A stretch of 9,624 nt of DNA from positions 1 through 9,624 of the forward strand of contig WRMX01000116.1 in assembly GCA_009776905.1 (NCBI GenBank), read 5' to 3'. Positions within the stretch are counted from its first letter, which is position 1. Every line of letters starts with the position of its first letter. This DNA comes from Oscillospiraceae bacterium (GTDB lineage Bacteria; Bacillota; Clostridia; Oscillospirales; Oscillospiraceae). Position numbers and translations under genes: made by a program. The notes beneath the pieces are model-generated. The model was not told where the DNA came from. It ran no database searches and saw only the letters and a list, made by a program, of their open reading frames with translations. This document shows, piece after piece, positions 1 through 6,884 of the stretch.

Positions 1-146
1 CCCGCCGTGCCTCCCGTGCTGCCCGCCGTGCCGCCCGTGCTGCCCGCCGTGCCGCCCGTGCGGCCTACCGTGCCGCCTGTGCTGCTCTCCGTGCCGCCTG
101 TGCTGCCCGCCGTGCCGCCTGTGCTGCCCGCCGTGCCACCCGTGCC
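1..146 (-). repeat. 21-bp tandem repeats encoding a Thr-Gly-Gly-Thr-Ala-Gly-Ser linker
   Basis: About seven units of 21 bp lie head to tail and continue beyond base 1. On the plus strand each reads roughly gcccgccgtgccgcc followed by a gtgct-like end. In the kinase frame each unit encodes the heptad TGGTAGS, with variants such as TESS and TVGR in place of TAGS in the middle units. Because 21 is a multiple of three, copy-number change would lengthen or shorten the linker without breaking the frame. The linker sits after the ATPase domain, where hybrid kinases usually have a flexible tether to a receiver domain. Confidence 0.9.
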
Positions 147-3100
147 GGACGTCATCGATGATTCGTTTGGAATGACTGGGGTGGCAGAGGTGGCCGCGCT
201 ATCTGCAGTGGGGGAAGTCAAAGCGCCCGCGCTGCTCGCGCCACTCGCGCTGCTCGCGCCACCCGCGCCGCCCGCGTCGCCCGTATCATCAAGCATAACC
301 AACGGCTTCGGAAGCAGCCCGATATTCACCGTGCGTCCGCGCACGAGATTCGCCGTGAACGAAAACTTTGACCCGATGCCGGGTTCGGATTCGACCCAGA
401 TCGAACCATTCATCATTTCAACGATGTTCTTCGATATCACGAGGCCGAGCCCCGTGCCGCCGTATTTGCGCGTCGTGCTGGCTTCGGCCTGCGTGAACGC
501 ATTGAACAGCTTGTCGCGCTGCTCGGGGCTGATTCCGATGCCGGTGTCCGTGATCGACACGAGCAGGGTGCAGACCCCGCCGTTTTCTGAATGCAATTCC
601 GCGTCCAGAGTGATCGACCCGCCTTCGTCCGTGAATTTGACTGCATTCGTAAGCAGGTTCGTCAGGACTTGGGCGAAGCGCTGGTCGTCGCCGACGAGCA
701 ACCGGGGTATATTGGAATCGATGTTGATAGCAAGGTCTTGATGCTTTTCCTCAACGCGGAAGCTCACGACATCGACCGCGCGTCGGAGCATTTCCTCAAA
801 ATTAAACTCGCTGACGGAAAGGGTGAATTTGTTCGCCTCGATTTTCGACATATCCAGAATATCGTTGATAACGCCAAGCAGATGCGCTGACGCATCTTGG
901 ATTTTTCCGATGGCGTAATCCTTTCTTGCGATGTCAGAAGCGCCGGCACCGATGGAGGCCATGCCGATGATCGCGTTCATGGGCGTCCTTATCTCATGGC
1001 TCATGTTCGCGAGGAAGTTGCTCTTCGCAAGACTGGCCTGCTCCGCCTTGAGCCTGGCGTCCTCTATTTCCGTGACGTCGTTTGTTGCGATTATAAACCC
1101 GATTTGCCCGCCGTCAGGGTCGTACAGATAATTGGCGGTCCCTTTGAAATAATGCCCGCTCTCCTCCTGGAAAAGAACCTCCGGCTCCTTGTTATCAAGC
1201 AGGGCGGTGATGGGGCAATATTTCGACCCGGCGGGATAAATGCTCATATCGCCATAAGGCGTGCCGACGACTTCGTCCAGCGTCCTCCCGGTGATGAACA
1301 ATGCCTTGTCGTTCATATATATTATCCGCTGGTCCATGTCTATGATCGACAGAGGGCCGGAAGCGCTGTTCTCTATGCTGTCCGCCATCGCGTCGAACGA
1401 TTCGGCGAGGGTTCCGAACTCGTCCTTGATGGCCGAATGGATGCGGAATTGCCGCTCGCCGGAACGGAATCTTGATATGCCTCCAAGAACGAGCTTGATG
1501 TTGTCTGTCAGATAATTCGAAATCAGCAATGCCATGAGCACGACAATCGCAACCAGCACGAGGCTGGTGATGATCAGCTGGATGGTGTTGTTGCGCATTG
1601 TGTCGCTTATGGCGCCCGAGAGGGTGATTTCCATTTCTTGAGCGGGAGCCGTGAAGCTCTCGATGCCCGCGCCGATGGAGACGAAGGCGAAGCCGCGCTT
1701 GGAGCCGTCTTGGTTTTCGGGGGCGTATTGCCCTGTATAGTACGCTATTGCGCCCGCAGTCGTGGGTTTGTAGATCCCGCTCCATAGAATATAGAATGAG
1801 CCGGAACCGCCGTCCTCCGTGAGGTTCATCCAGCCCGTGCACTGCGGGGCGTTGTTCAGATACCTGCCGTCGAGCCCGACGAACCCTGCCTTCGTCAGCG
1901 CTTCAGCGGGTGTCTTGTCGCGCGATTGGTAATCGAGGATGACGTTGCCGTCCGCATCGTTCAGATCGCCGTCGCGGTCTTTGAGCGGCCTCTCGCCGAA
2001 CTGCGGCAAGATGTCCCTGTCGTCGATGTTTTGCGCGAGGAAGCTGCCCCAGCTCGTGCCGACGTCCTCGGAACTGAGGTTGTCCCACGAGGGGTTCGCT
2101 TCCAGCCACTTGTCCCCGCCCGCCGTCATCCAATAGTAATATGGCGTGTCGTTCTTGAGCATCTTCTCGCCGTTTTCGTCAAGGATTGGAACGGTATGCA
2201 TAACGCCCAAGTCGTCCTCGACCTTGATGAACGCACCAGTGGCCTTGTCCCTTTCGAGCGCGTTCGTGCCCTCGAGCCATGGAACCTGCGGCTCGCCGGT
2301 CTCGGGGTTGTAGCCCACGATGGAATGGTGCCTCGGATGGCATATGCTGCGGCATTTGTAATCCCATATGAACGCATAGTTGCCTTCATACGCGCTGGGG
2401 AGGCTGGTGTAGCGCTCTATCATGGGGGTGATGTGGTCGACGAATTCCATGATGTGGTCGTGGTTGAGGGCCATGGTCACATAGCCGATTATCGTTTCGC
2501 CGTCCGCAGCCGTCACGGGCGCCGCCCAACGCACGATGCCCTCGAAACGCTGGCCGACGGGGTTTTCCATGCCCGCATATGCCTGCGTTTTTGCAACCTC
2601 GACAAACTCATCGGGAGGGAGGTCAGCGATTTCCTGGAGCAGCGCGTAGTTCGGGTTCGTCTTCGCGACGTTGTTCTTCAAAACGCCGGGGGTGTACATC
2701 CCTATGTAGTTCGTGCCCACGTATGCCCCGATGACATCAGAAACATAGATGTCCCCGGGGCTCATGGTTGATAGGTCTTGAAAATATGTTTCGGCTTTAA
2801 TGTATGTATTGAGCCGATCGGATACGTTCACGAGGTCCGGGCTTAATGGATAATTTGTCTTATTGGATTTCTCCGCGACGTGCTTGACGAGCTCGTTCCC
2901 ATCGACGTCTAGGAACGTGATTTCGTCGTATAGGGGGACGCTGTCATATTCAAACGTTTCCGGCGGCCTGTAATTAAAGCTGCTGCCGTATAATTCATCG
3001 TTATTTTCACCATTGACGGAAACGTCGAGCAAACCATCATAAATAATGGGATTTTTTTCGACCCAGGACATACCGTCGTCCGACAGGACCCATTCGCCGC

Positions 3101-3521
3101 GCTTGATCAGCCGGGAGGTCTGCCTTTCTGAGTATATGCGCAGCGCATCTTCCGCAACGATCAGGGCATCTTCCGAGCGGATGTCGCCGTCAAAAATGTC
3201 CGACAGCATGTTGGACAGCACACGGATGTCATCGTCGCGCCCACGCAGGAATTCCGCTACGACTGATGCGGTATCTGTGGTCATCCGTTCGATGCTCTCT
3301 CTGGCGACGTCGTTGAGCGCTTTCGTGGAGTCCTTGACGGCGAGGTCGCGCAGCAAGTAGCCGAGCGACGCGATCTGATTCCATGCGATGACAGTCAGAA
3401 TGATGATCGGTATGACTTTGACCACAAGAAATATGAGGACGAGCTTAGGCCGCAGGTTCAAGTTCATGCGATTGATGAGCGGAGCTAGCCCTTTCGAGTG
3501 GTGTTTAGGGTCGCGTTTCAT
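1..3521 (-). CDS. Large Cache-HAMP-PAS sensor histidine kinase (3' end beyond window)
   Basis: One open minus-strand frame of 1173 codons runs from ATG at 3521 off the left edge with no stop. TM1 is at about residues 27-47 (after NLRPK). A roughly 600-residue extracytoplasmic sensor follows, matching the long Cache-type sensors I know from memory (NYAFIWDYK near 380, APQCTGWMNLTE near 555, SGIYKPTTAGAIAYYTGQYA after it). TM2 is at about 649-667. Next come HAMP (about 668-720), PAS (about 725-815), and the H-box NMSHEIRTPMN with phospho-acceptor His842. The ATPase has its N-box (NLLTNAVKF, Asn959), G1 DTGIGI (Asp992) and G2 GGTGLGL (1021-1027). The catalytic core looks intact, so it should autophosphorylate in response to a periplasmic or extracellular ligand that cannot be named here. 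A Gly/Ser/Thr linker then leads out of view; a receiver domain there is only a guess. The ATG overlaps the rplL stop (ATGA). No Shine-Dalgarno lies within 15 nt, so translational coupling is likely. Confidence 0.9.
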   Translation of the reverse strand, partial: MKRDPKHHSKGLAPLINRMNLNLRPKLVLIFLVVKVIPIIILTVIAWNQIASLGYLLRDLAVKDSTKALNDVARESIERMTTDTASVVAEFLRGRDDDIRVLSNMLSDIFDGDIRSEDALIVAEDALRIYSERQTSRLIKRGEWVLSDDGMSWVEKNPIIYDGLLDVSVNGENNDELYGSSFNYRPPETFEYDSVPLYDEITFLDVDGNELVKHVAEKSNKTNYPLSPDLVNVSDRLNTYIKAETYFQDLSTMSPGDIYVSDVIGAYVGTNYIGMYTPGVLKNNVAKTNPNYALLQEIADLPPDEFVEVAKTQAYAGMENPVGQRFEGIVRWAAPVTAADGETIIGYVTMALNHDHIMEFVDHITPMIERYTSLPSAYEGNYAFIWDYKCRSICHPRHHSIVGYNPETGEPQVPWLEGTNALERDKATGAFIKVEDDLGVMHTVPILDENGEKMLKNDTPYYYWMTAGGDKWLEANPSWDNLSSEDVGTSWGSFLAQNIDDRDILPQFGERPLKDRDGDLNDADGNVILDYQSRDKTPAEALTKAGFVGLDGRYLNNAPQCTGWMNLTEDGGSGSFYILWSGIYKPTTAGAIAYYTGQYAPENQDGSKRGFAFVSIGAGIESFTAPAQEMEITLSGAISDTMRNNTIQLIITSLVLVAIVVLMALLISNYLTDNIKLVLGGISRFRSGERQFRIHSAIKDEFGTLAESFDAMADSIENSASGPLSIIDMDQRIIYMNDKALFITGRTLDEVVGTPYGDMSIYPAGSKYCPITALLDNKEPEVLFQEESGHYFKGTANYLYDPDGGQIGFIIATNDVTEIEDARLKAEQASLAKSNFLANMSHEIRTPMNAIIGMASIGAGASDIARKDYAIGKIQDASAHLLGVINDILDMSKIEANKFTLSVSEFNFEEMLRRAVDVVSFRVEEKHQDLAINIDSNIPRLLVGDDQRFAQVLTNLLTNAVKFTDEGGSITLDAELHSENGGVCTLLVSITDTGIGISPEQRDKLFNAFTQAEASTTRKYGGTGLGLVISKNIVEMMNGSIWVESEPGIGSKFSFTANLVRGRTVNIGLLPKPLVMLDDTGDAGGAGGASSASGASSAGALTSPTADSAATSATPVIPNESSMTSGTGGTAGSTGGTAGSTGGTESSTGGTVGRTGGTAGSTGGTAGSTGGTA
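231..266 (-). repeat. Two tandem 18-bp units in the kinase linker
   Basis: Two near-identical 18-bp units (gctgctcgcgccactcgc and the same with one change) lie side by side. They encode part of the Gly/Ala/Ser-rich stretch just after the histidine kinase ATPase domain. They look like a small slippage duplication in the low-complexity linker. Confidence 0.7.
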
Positions 3522-3895
3522 TTTATTTCAACTACTGCTCCGGCCGCGACGAGCTTGTCTCTGAGCTCGTTCGATTCATCCTTGCTGACGCCTTCTTTGA
3601 TCTTCGCGGGGACGGCTTCTACAAGGGCTTTCGCCTCGGCGAGCCCGAGGCCCGTGATGGCGCGGACTTCTTTGATGACTTTGACTTTTTCCGCGCCGAA
3701 GCTCGTCATGATGACGTCGAACTCGGTCTGCTCTTCGGCTGCTTCGGCTGCGACTGCGGAGCCTGCTGCGGGTGCGGCCATTGCGGCTGCGGAAACGCCG
3801 AATTCTTCTTCGAGCGCGTGGACGAGCTCTGACAGCTCGATCACTGTCAGGACTTTGATTTCTTCTATAAGGGCGGTTAGTTTTTCGCTGGCCAT
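3518..3895 (-). CDS. rplL: 50S ribosomal protein L7/L12
   Basis: This is the multicopy stalk protein of the large ribosomal subunit. It recruits translation factors such as EF-Tu, EF-G and IF2 and stimulates their GTPase activity. The 125 residues are the usual family length. The N-terminal dimerisation and L10-binding helices occupy about 1-32, the Ala-rich hinge about 35-55, and the globular factor-binding domain about 57-125. The hallmark KVKVIKEVRAITGLGLAEAK and KEGVSKDES segments are in the last domain. The ATG follows GGAGG with 8 nt between. It lies 67 nt after rplJ with no terminator between them, so both share the rplJ promoter and attenuator. Its TGA overlaps the ATG of the downstream histidine kinase by the ATGA arrangement. 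In most bacteria rpoB follows here; it is absent. Confidence 0.98.
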   Translation of the reverse strand: MASEKLTALIEEIKVLTVIELSELVHALEEEFGVSAAAMAAPAAGSAVAAEAAEEQTEFDVIMTSFGAEKVKVIKEVRAITGLGLAEAKALVEAVPAKIKEGVSKDESNELRDKLVAAGAVVEIK

Positions 3896-3962
3896 TGTTG
3901 TTACCTCCGTTTATTGTTGTTATGGTTTTGTGTGTATGTTTTTGCGTTAGGATGCGGCGAGG

Positions 3963-4811
3963 TTATTCGGCCGCTGCTTCCGGCTCGGGGGCTGCGTCTA
4001 CCGCTGCTTCTGCCTCGGGAGCCGCGTCTGCCACTGGGGCATCTTCGGTTGCTGCCTCGGGGGCTGCTTCGGGTTCGGGGGCTTCTTCGACCTCGGGGGC
4101 CGCTGCTGCTTCCAGTTCGGGAGCCGCGTCTGCCACTGCTTCTACAGGAGCTTCCACTTCGGGGGCTGCTGCCTCGGGAGCGGCTTCGGCTTCGGGGGCT
4201 GCTTCGGTCTCGGGAGCTGTCTCGGCTTCTGCCGGTGCTTCAGCTACGGGAGCCGGTTCCGCTGCCGCTTCAACCGGTGCTTCCGCCTCTGATGCCGCGA
4301 CCTCAACATCGGCCGGAGCGTTGTCTTTCTCGGCAATTGCCTTCAAGACGACCGCAAGGCTCGCTATCGGAGCGAGCATCGTGCCCAGCAACTGCGCTTG
4401 CAGGATGGGCAGCGGCGGGATGGTAGCGAGAGCGTTCACTTCGCCGACGGACAGTATCCTCCCGTCCATGAACCCGCCTTTGATCTCGAAATAGTCGCTG
4501 AACTTGTCAGCATACTCCTTGATCACCCTTGCGGGGGCTATCGGGTCCGTGTTGCTGATGGCGAGAGACGTCGTGCCGTTCAGGATCGGGTCGAGCGCTT
4601 CGAAGCCGACGTTCTGTATGGCAAATCTCATCAAAGTGTTTTTGATGACGGTGTAGTCGACGTTCGCCTCACGGAGCTTCACGCGCATTTCCGTGTCTTC
4701 ATTGACGGTGATGCCCGAGTAGTTGACGAATACTCCTGCCTGGCTTTTCAGTTTCTCTGTCAGCTCTTCGACGACTTTCTTTTTTTCGCTGAGTATTTTC
4801 GCGCTTGGCAT
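3963..4811 (-). CDS. rplJ: 50S ribosomal protein L10 with long acidic C-terminal tail
   Basis: L10 anchors the L7/L12 dimers to the base of the ribosomal stalk on 23S rRNA and is also the feedback repressor of its own operon. Residues 1 to about 164 are a normal L10: the N-terminal rRNA-binding domain (GVFVNYSGITVNEDTEMR, then VIKNTLMRFA) and the C-terminal helix that holds L7/L12 (LAPIASLAVVLKAIAEK, 146-162). Family members usually stop near 165-180 residues. This one continues to 282 with a tail made almost only of Ala, Glu, Pro, Val and Asp, without any Lys, Arg or aromatic residue. Start: ATG with GGAGGTG 8 nt upstream. The frame is open through the tail and ends in TAA. It is first in the rplJ-rplL-kinase transcript and is controlled by the leader at 4845-4940. 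Confidence 0.97.
   Translation of the reverse strand: MPSAKILSEKKKVVEELTEKLKSQAGVFVNYSGITVNEDTEMRVKLREANVDYTVIKNTLMRFAIQNVGFEALDPILNGTTSLAISNTDPIAPARVIKEYADKFSDYFEIKGGFMDGRILSVGEVNALATIPPLPILQAQLLGTMLAPIASLAVVLKAIAEKDNAPADVEVAASEAEAPVEAAAEPAPVAEAPAEAETAPETEAAPEAEAAPEAAAPEVEAPVEAVADAAPELEAAAAPEVEEAPEPEAAPEAATEDAPVADAAPEAEAAVDAAPEPEAAAE
3966..4319 (-). other. Low-complexity Ala/Pro/Glu tail region of rplJ
   Basis: This stretch encodes L10 residues about 165-282. It consists of degenerate short repeats of the AAPEAEA / EAPVEA type, written in DNA as recurring gcttcgggggctgc-like words on the plus strand. Codon use varies between the repeats, so it is not a very recent simple expansion. The net charge is strongly negative and disorder is expected. 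Confidence 0.85.
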
Positions 4812-4844
4812 GTGTTTTTCACCTCCACTTATGCTACTACGTTC

Positions 4845-4879
4845 AAAAAAATGCCTTTGCGATAATTCGCAAAGACATT
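4845..4879 (-). terminator. Attenuator terminator in the rplJ leader
   Basis: On the minus strand a 13-bp stem (aatgtctttgcga paired with tcgcaaaggcatt, one G-U pair, loop atta) is followed by a run of T ending at 4845. This is a strong intrinsic terminator placed between the rplJ promoter and the rplJ start, so it acts as an attenuator. Its upstream arm (4877-4870, TGTCTTTG) can pair instead with CAAAGACA at 4939-4932 in the leader. That gives a mutually exclusive 8-bp antiterminator. Confidence 0.88.
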
Positions 4880-4894
4880 AGTCAGCCAATACAA

Positions 4895-4940
4895 GCTATC
4901 CTCGGCAGGGTTTATGGCTCGCGCCACCTGCTGTCTTTGG
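4895..4940 (-). ncRNA. L10 leader (L10(L12)4-binding cis-regulatory RNA)
   Basis: The minus strand carries the conserved words AAAGACAGCAGGTGG and CCTGCCGAGG typical of Firmicutes L10 leaders. The outer stem is GCAGG (4931-4927) with CCTGC (4909-4905). The inner stem TGGC (4926-4923) with GCCA (4918-4915) is capped by a GCGA tetraloop, and a TAAAC bulge on the 3' side lies between the stems. In Bacillus subtilis, L10(L12)4 binding to this leader favours termination and so represses rplJL. The alternative pairing with the terminator described at 4845-4879 supports the same logic here. Recognition is from memory of the motif, not from a covariance search. Confidence 0.88.
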
Positions 4941-4951
4941 AACGCCTGTGC

Positions 4952-4981
4952 ATTCTATCAGAGGCGCCACCATGTTGTCAA
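4952..4981 (-). promoter_or_regulatory. Sigma-A type promoter of rplJ-rplL
   Basis: On the minus strand a perfect -35 TTGACA (4981-4976) and -10 TAGAAT (4957-4952) are separated by 18 bp. A TG one base before the -10 gives an extended -10. An A-rich stretch lies just upstream of the -35 (from 4984 onward). Transcription should begin near 4945, giving a leader of about 130 nt before rplJ. Confidence 0.85.
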
Positions 4982-5001
4982 CACTTTTTTTCTGCTTTTA
5001 C

Positions 5002-5030
5002 TTTACATTATACAATTTATATATTACACT
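5002..5030 (+). promoter_or_regulatory. Possible promoter for the plus-strand membrane protein gene
   Basis: TTTACA (5002-5007) and TACACT (5025-5030) match -35 and -10 boxes at five and four of six positions, with 17 bp between them. The start point would fall near 5037, inside the inverted repeat at 5028-5067, which would then act as an operator or as a 5' RNA hairpin. The assignment is weak and rests on spacing and position alone. Confidence 0.35.
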
Positions 5031-5067
5031 ATCGTATGCGATAAGTACGCCTATCGCATACGATAGT
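5028..5067. repeat. Perfect 16-bp inverted repeat with 8-bp spacer (candidate operator)
   Basis: The arms actatcgtatgcgata (5028-5043) and tatcgcatacgatagt (5052-5067) are exact reverse complements around agtacgcc. Each arm is itself nearly palindromic (ATCG-TATG-CGAT), so four ATCG/CGAT half-sites are present. Neither side has a T-run, so it is not an intrinsic terminator. It lies between the divergent rplJ promoter and the gene at 5094. A tandem binding site for a dimeric regulator fits best. An RNA hairpin in the 5' leader is the alternative. Confidence 0.8.
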
Positions 5068-5093
5068 TATAATAGTGGGAGGGTATGTTTATT

Positions 5094-5636
5094 ATGGGTT
5101 TACTTTTGTTGGCGCTTGCTGTTGTATCAACCATTGCAACAGTCATATACGTGGCAAAGAAAAAGAGAACCAGCAAGAAACCAATTGTAGTTTTGCTTTT
5201 ACTTATATTGGTCTTATCGTGTTGTGGGCTTATATGGTATTTGGTGCCAATCGTGCCGATGCTCCCGGAAAACCCTGCAATAAAAGTCATGTATGGTGAA
5301 GAAACTGACATTTGGATTGAAAACCAAGACAATTTAGCTACTATGGTAAAGCTACTTGCAACGCAAAAGATACAAAGAGAATTGTTTCATAATAACGGCA
5401 TGCTTCCGGACGGCATACTTGTCCAAAGAGATGAATACTTCATTATCGAAATTTATGATAAGGATAAGATTGAGTACTCTATGCCTGAGCACATCGGGGA
5501 TTATTGTTTTGTAATTTCGTCTCCGACAGGTTCGAGATTCATTTTGCCGAGCAACAACAACAGGAACAAGCTCAAGGTTCTTCATGCAGAAGATATAATT
5601 GATGAGCTCTATGCGCTTGTAACGTCAGCAAGTTGA
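5094..5636 (+). CDS. Small membrane-anchored protein of unknown function
   Basis: I do not recognise this 180-residue protein. The ATG at 5094 is preferred because GGGAGGG (5077-5083) lies 10 nt before it; the in-frame ATG at 5085 would leave only 1 nt. TM1 is at about residues 2-20, then a short basic loop AKKKRTSKK, then TM2 at about 30-51. A mixed-charge domain of about 125 residues follows (DIWIEN, QRDEYFIIEIYDKDKIEY, IGDYCFVISSPTGSRF). By the positive-inside rule the loop is cytoplasmic and the C-terminal domain faces outward. The gene is visibly AT-richer than all neighbours and is the only plus-strand gene, flanked by rplJ and the alcohol dehydrogenase. That suggests later acquisition. 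It may be regulated through the inverted repeat just upstream. Confidence 0.75.
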   Translation: MGLLLLALAVVSTIATVIYVAKKKRTSKKPIVVLLLLILVLSCCGLIWYLVPIVPMLPENPAIKVMYGEETDIWIENQDNLATMVKLLATQKIQRELFHNNGMLPDGILVQRDEYFIIEIYDKDKIEYSMPEHIGDYCFVISSPTGSRFILPSNNNRNKLKVLHAEDIIDELYALVTSAS

Positions 5637-5699
5637 CCAATAAAACCATGGTGTTCCGCTGAAGCTCTCTAAAGCCATGGGAGCGTGAACTGTCCAACG
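5637..5699. other. Convergent intergenic gap, no clear terminator
   Basis: This 63-bp gap separates two converging genes. It contains two CCATGG hexamers and an imperfect GTTC-GCT / AGC-GAAC pairing but no stem followed by a T-run on either strand. I cannot point to a proper terminator here. Confidence 0.5.
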
Positions 5700-6851
5700 C
5701 TAATAATTGTCATATACCGCTGCGAGTAGTTTTGCGGCGGTTGCCGCGTCTATCTTGACGGGGCAGTTGTCGGAGAGGAAGCTGGCAGTGACCTCCGGCT
5801 CGAAGCTGATAACTTTTTCGCGCGCATATCCCATTTCGCTGAGAGACTTGATGCCGATTTTGCGCATGAGCGCGCGAATCTCCGCAGCAACGATGTTACC
5901 TAGCTGCTCGCCGGTCTCGCCGCCTCCAAGCGCGATACCCATTGCTTTGGCTATGACGCGCATCCGCTCCGGCACGGCGGGGCCGATGAGGGCCATCGTG
6001 TCGGGGAGGGCGAGCGCGCAGTTGAGCCCGTGCGCTGTGTGGAAGTTGCACGACAACGCATCGGCGACGGCGTGGCCGACATGGGTGACGGGGTTGTTGA
6101 ACGCAAGCCCCGCCCAGTTCGCCGCAAGCGCCATTTCGCTTCTCGCGTCGATATTTCCGGGGTCCTCGCAGCATGCCGCCAGATTGGCGGCTATTTTCTT
6201 TATCGCGCCTTCGGCGTATAGGTCTGAATGATGGTTCCAGTTGATGCATGTCATCGCTTCCATGGCGTGCGAGAGGGCATCCATGCCCGTGGTCGCCGTG
6301 ATGGATTTCGGGAGCGAGAGCATGAGCTCGGGGTCCACAATCGCAAGCGAGGTGTTGACGTTGACGGCCCATTTGACGTTTTTATCGGGCAGCGAGATGA
6401 TCGCGACGTTCGTGCATTCGCTTCCCGTGCCTGCCGTGGTCGGGACAAGGATGAGGGGAACCTTCGTGTCGATGTACGTCGGCGGGGCAACGATGTAGTT
6501 GCGCACAGGGCCCGGGTATGTCATCAGAATGGATGTCGCCTTTGACGTGTCGAGGCTGCTGCCGCCGCCGACTCCTATGAGGCAGTCGACTTTTTCGCCC
6601 AGTGCGAAGGCACCGGCTTTGTCGACGGAGCTGTCCGGCGGGTCGGCGAGGACTTCGTTGAAAACCACGTATGCGATGCCGGATTCGTCCAGGCTCGCCG
6701 CTGCCTTGGCGACTATCCCTGCGTCCTCTATGCCTTTTTCGCAGATGATCAGCGCCTTTTTGCATCCTTTTTCTTTCACCTTTTCGCCAAGGACCGATAT
6801 TGCCCCACGCCCGAATATTATGGGCGCAGGCTGTGAGAACGTTTGATACAT
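5700..6851 (-). CDS. Iron-containing (group III) alcohol dehydrogenase
   Basis: This is an NAD(P)-dependent, metal-using alcohol/aldehyde oxidoreductase of the Fe-ADH family, cytoplasmic, of normal length (383 residues). The N-terminal dinucleotide-binding domain shows FGRGA (13-17), the GGGSSLDTSK motif (95-104) and PTTAGTGSE (137-145). The helical metal domain has TGMDALSHAMEA with ligands Asp191 and His195, and the second signature with His260 and His274 (HTAHG). The usual second histidine of the HxxAH part is Asp264. The substrate cannot be told from the sequence; alcohols, diols or lactaldehyde are all handled by relatives. The ATG is preceded by GGAGG with 7 nt spacing. It lies 144 nt after purF with no clear terminator between them, so read-through from that operon is possible. 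It converges on the plus-strand gene. Confidence 0.93.
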   Translation of the reverse strand: MYQTFSQPAPIIFGRGAISVLGEKVKEKGCKKALIICEKGIEDAGIVAKAAASLDESGIAYVVFNEVLADPPDSSVDKAGAFALGEKVDCLIGVGGGSSLDTSKATSILMTYPGPVRNYIVAPPTYIDTKVPLILVPTTAGTGSECTNVAIISLPDKNVKWAVNVNTSLAIVDPELMLSLPKSITATTGMDALSHAMEAMTCINWNHHSDLYAEGAIKKIAANLAACCEDPGNIDARSEMALAANWAGLAFNNPVTHVGHAVADALSCNFHTAHGLNCALALPDTMALIGPAVPERMRVIAKAMGIALGGGETGEQLGNIVAAEIRALMRKIGIKSLSEMGYAREKVISFEPEVTASFLSDNCPVKIDAATAAKLLAAVYDNY

Positions 6852-6884
6852 ATGATAACCTCCATTTTCAACATTATGGCCGGT

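Noticed and set aside
7..2771. Long plus-strand frames opposite the histidine kinase
   Set aside because: The minus strand is a continuous kinase with intact H, N and G boxes; the plus frames are GC-driven shadows without family features.
3895..4494. Plus-strand Ala/Ser/Gly-rich open frames opposite rplJ
   Set aside because: They are mirror images of the low-complexity L10 tail, with no ribosome binding site or recognisable protein.
5028..5067. The inverted repeat as an intrinsic terminator
   Set aside because: There is no T-run after the stem on either strand, and no gene ends nearby.
5068..5073. TATAAT as the -10 box of the plus-strand gene
   Set aside because: The start point would fall at or within the Shine-Dalgarno at 5077-5083, and no -35 is present at 16-18 bp upstream.
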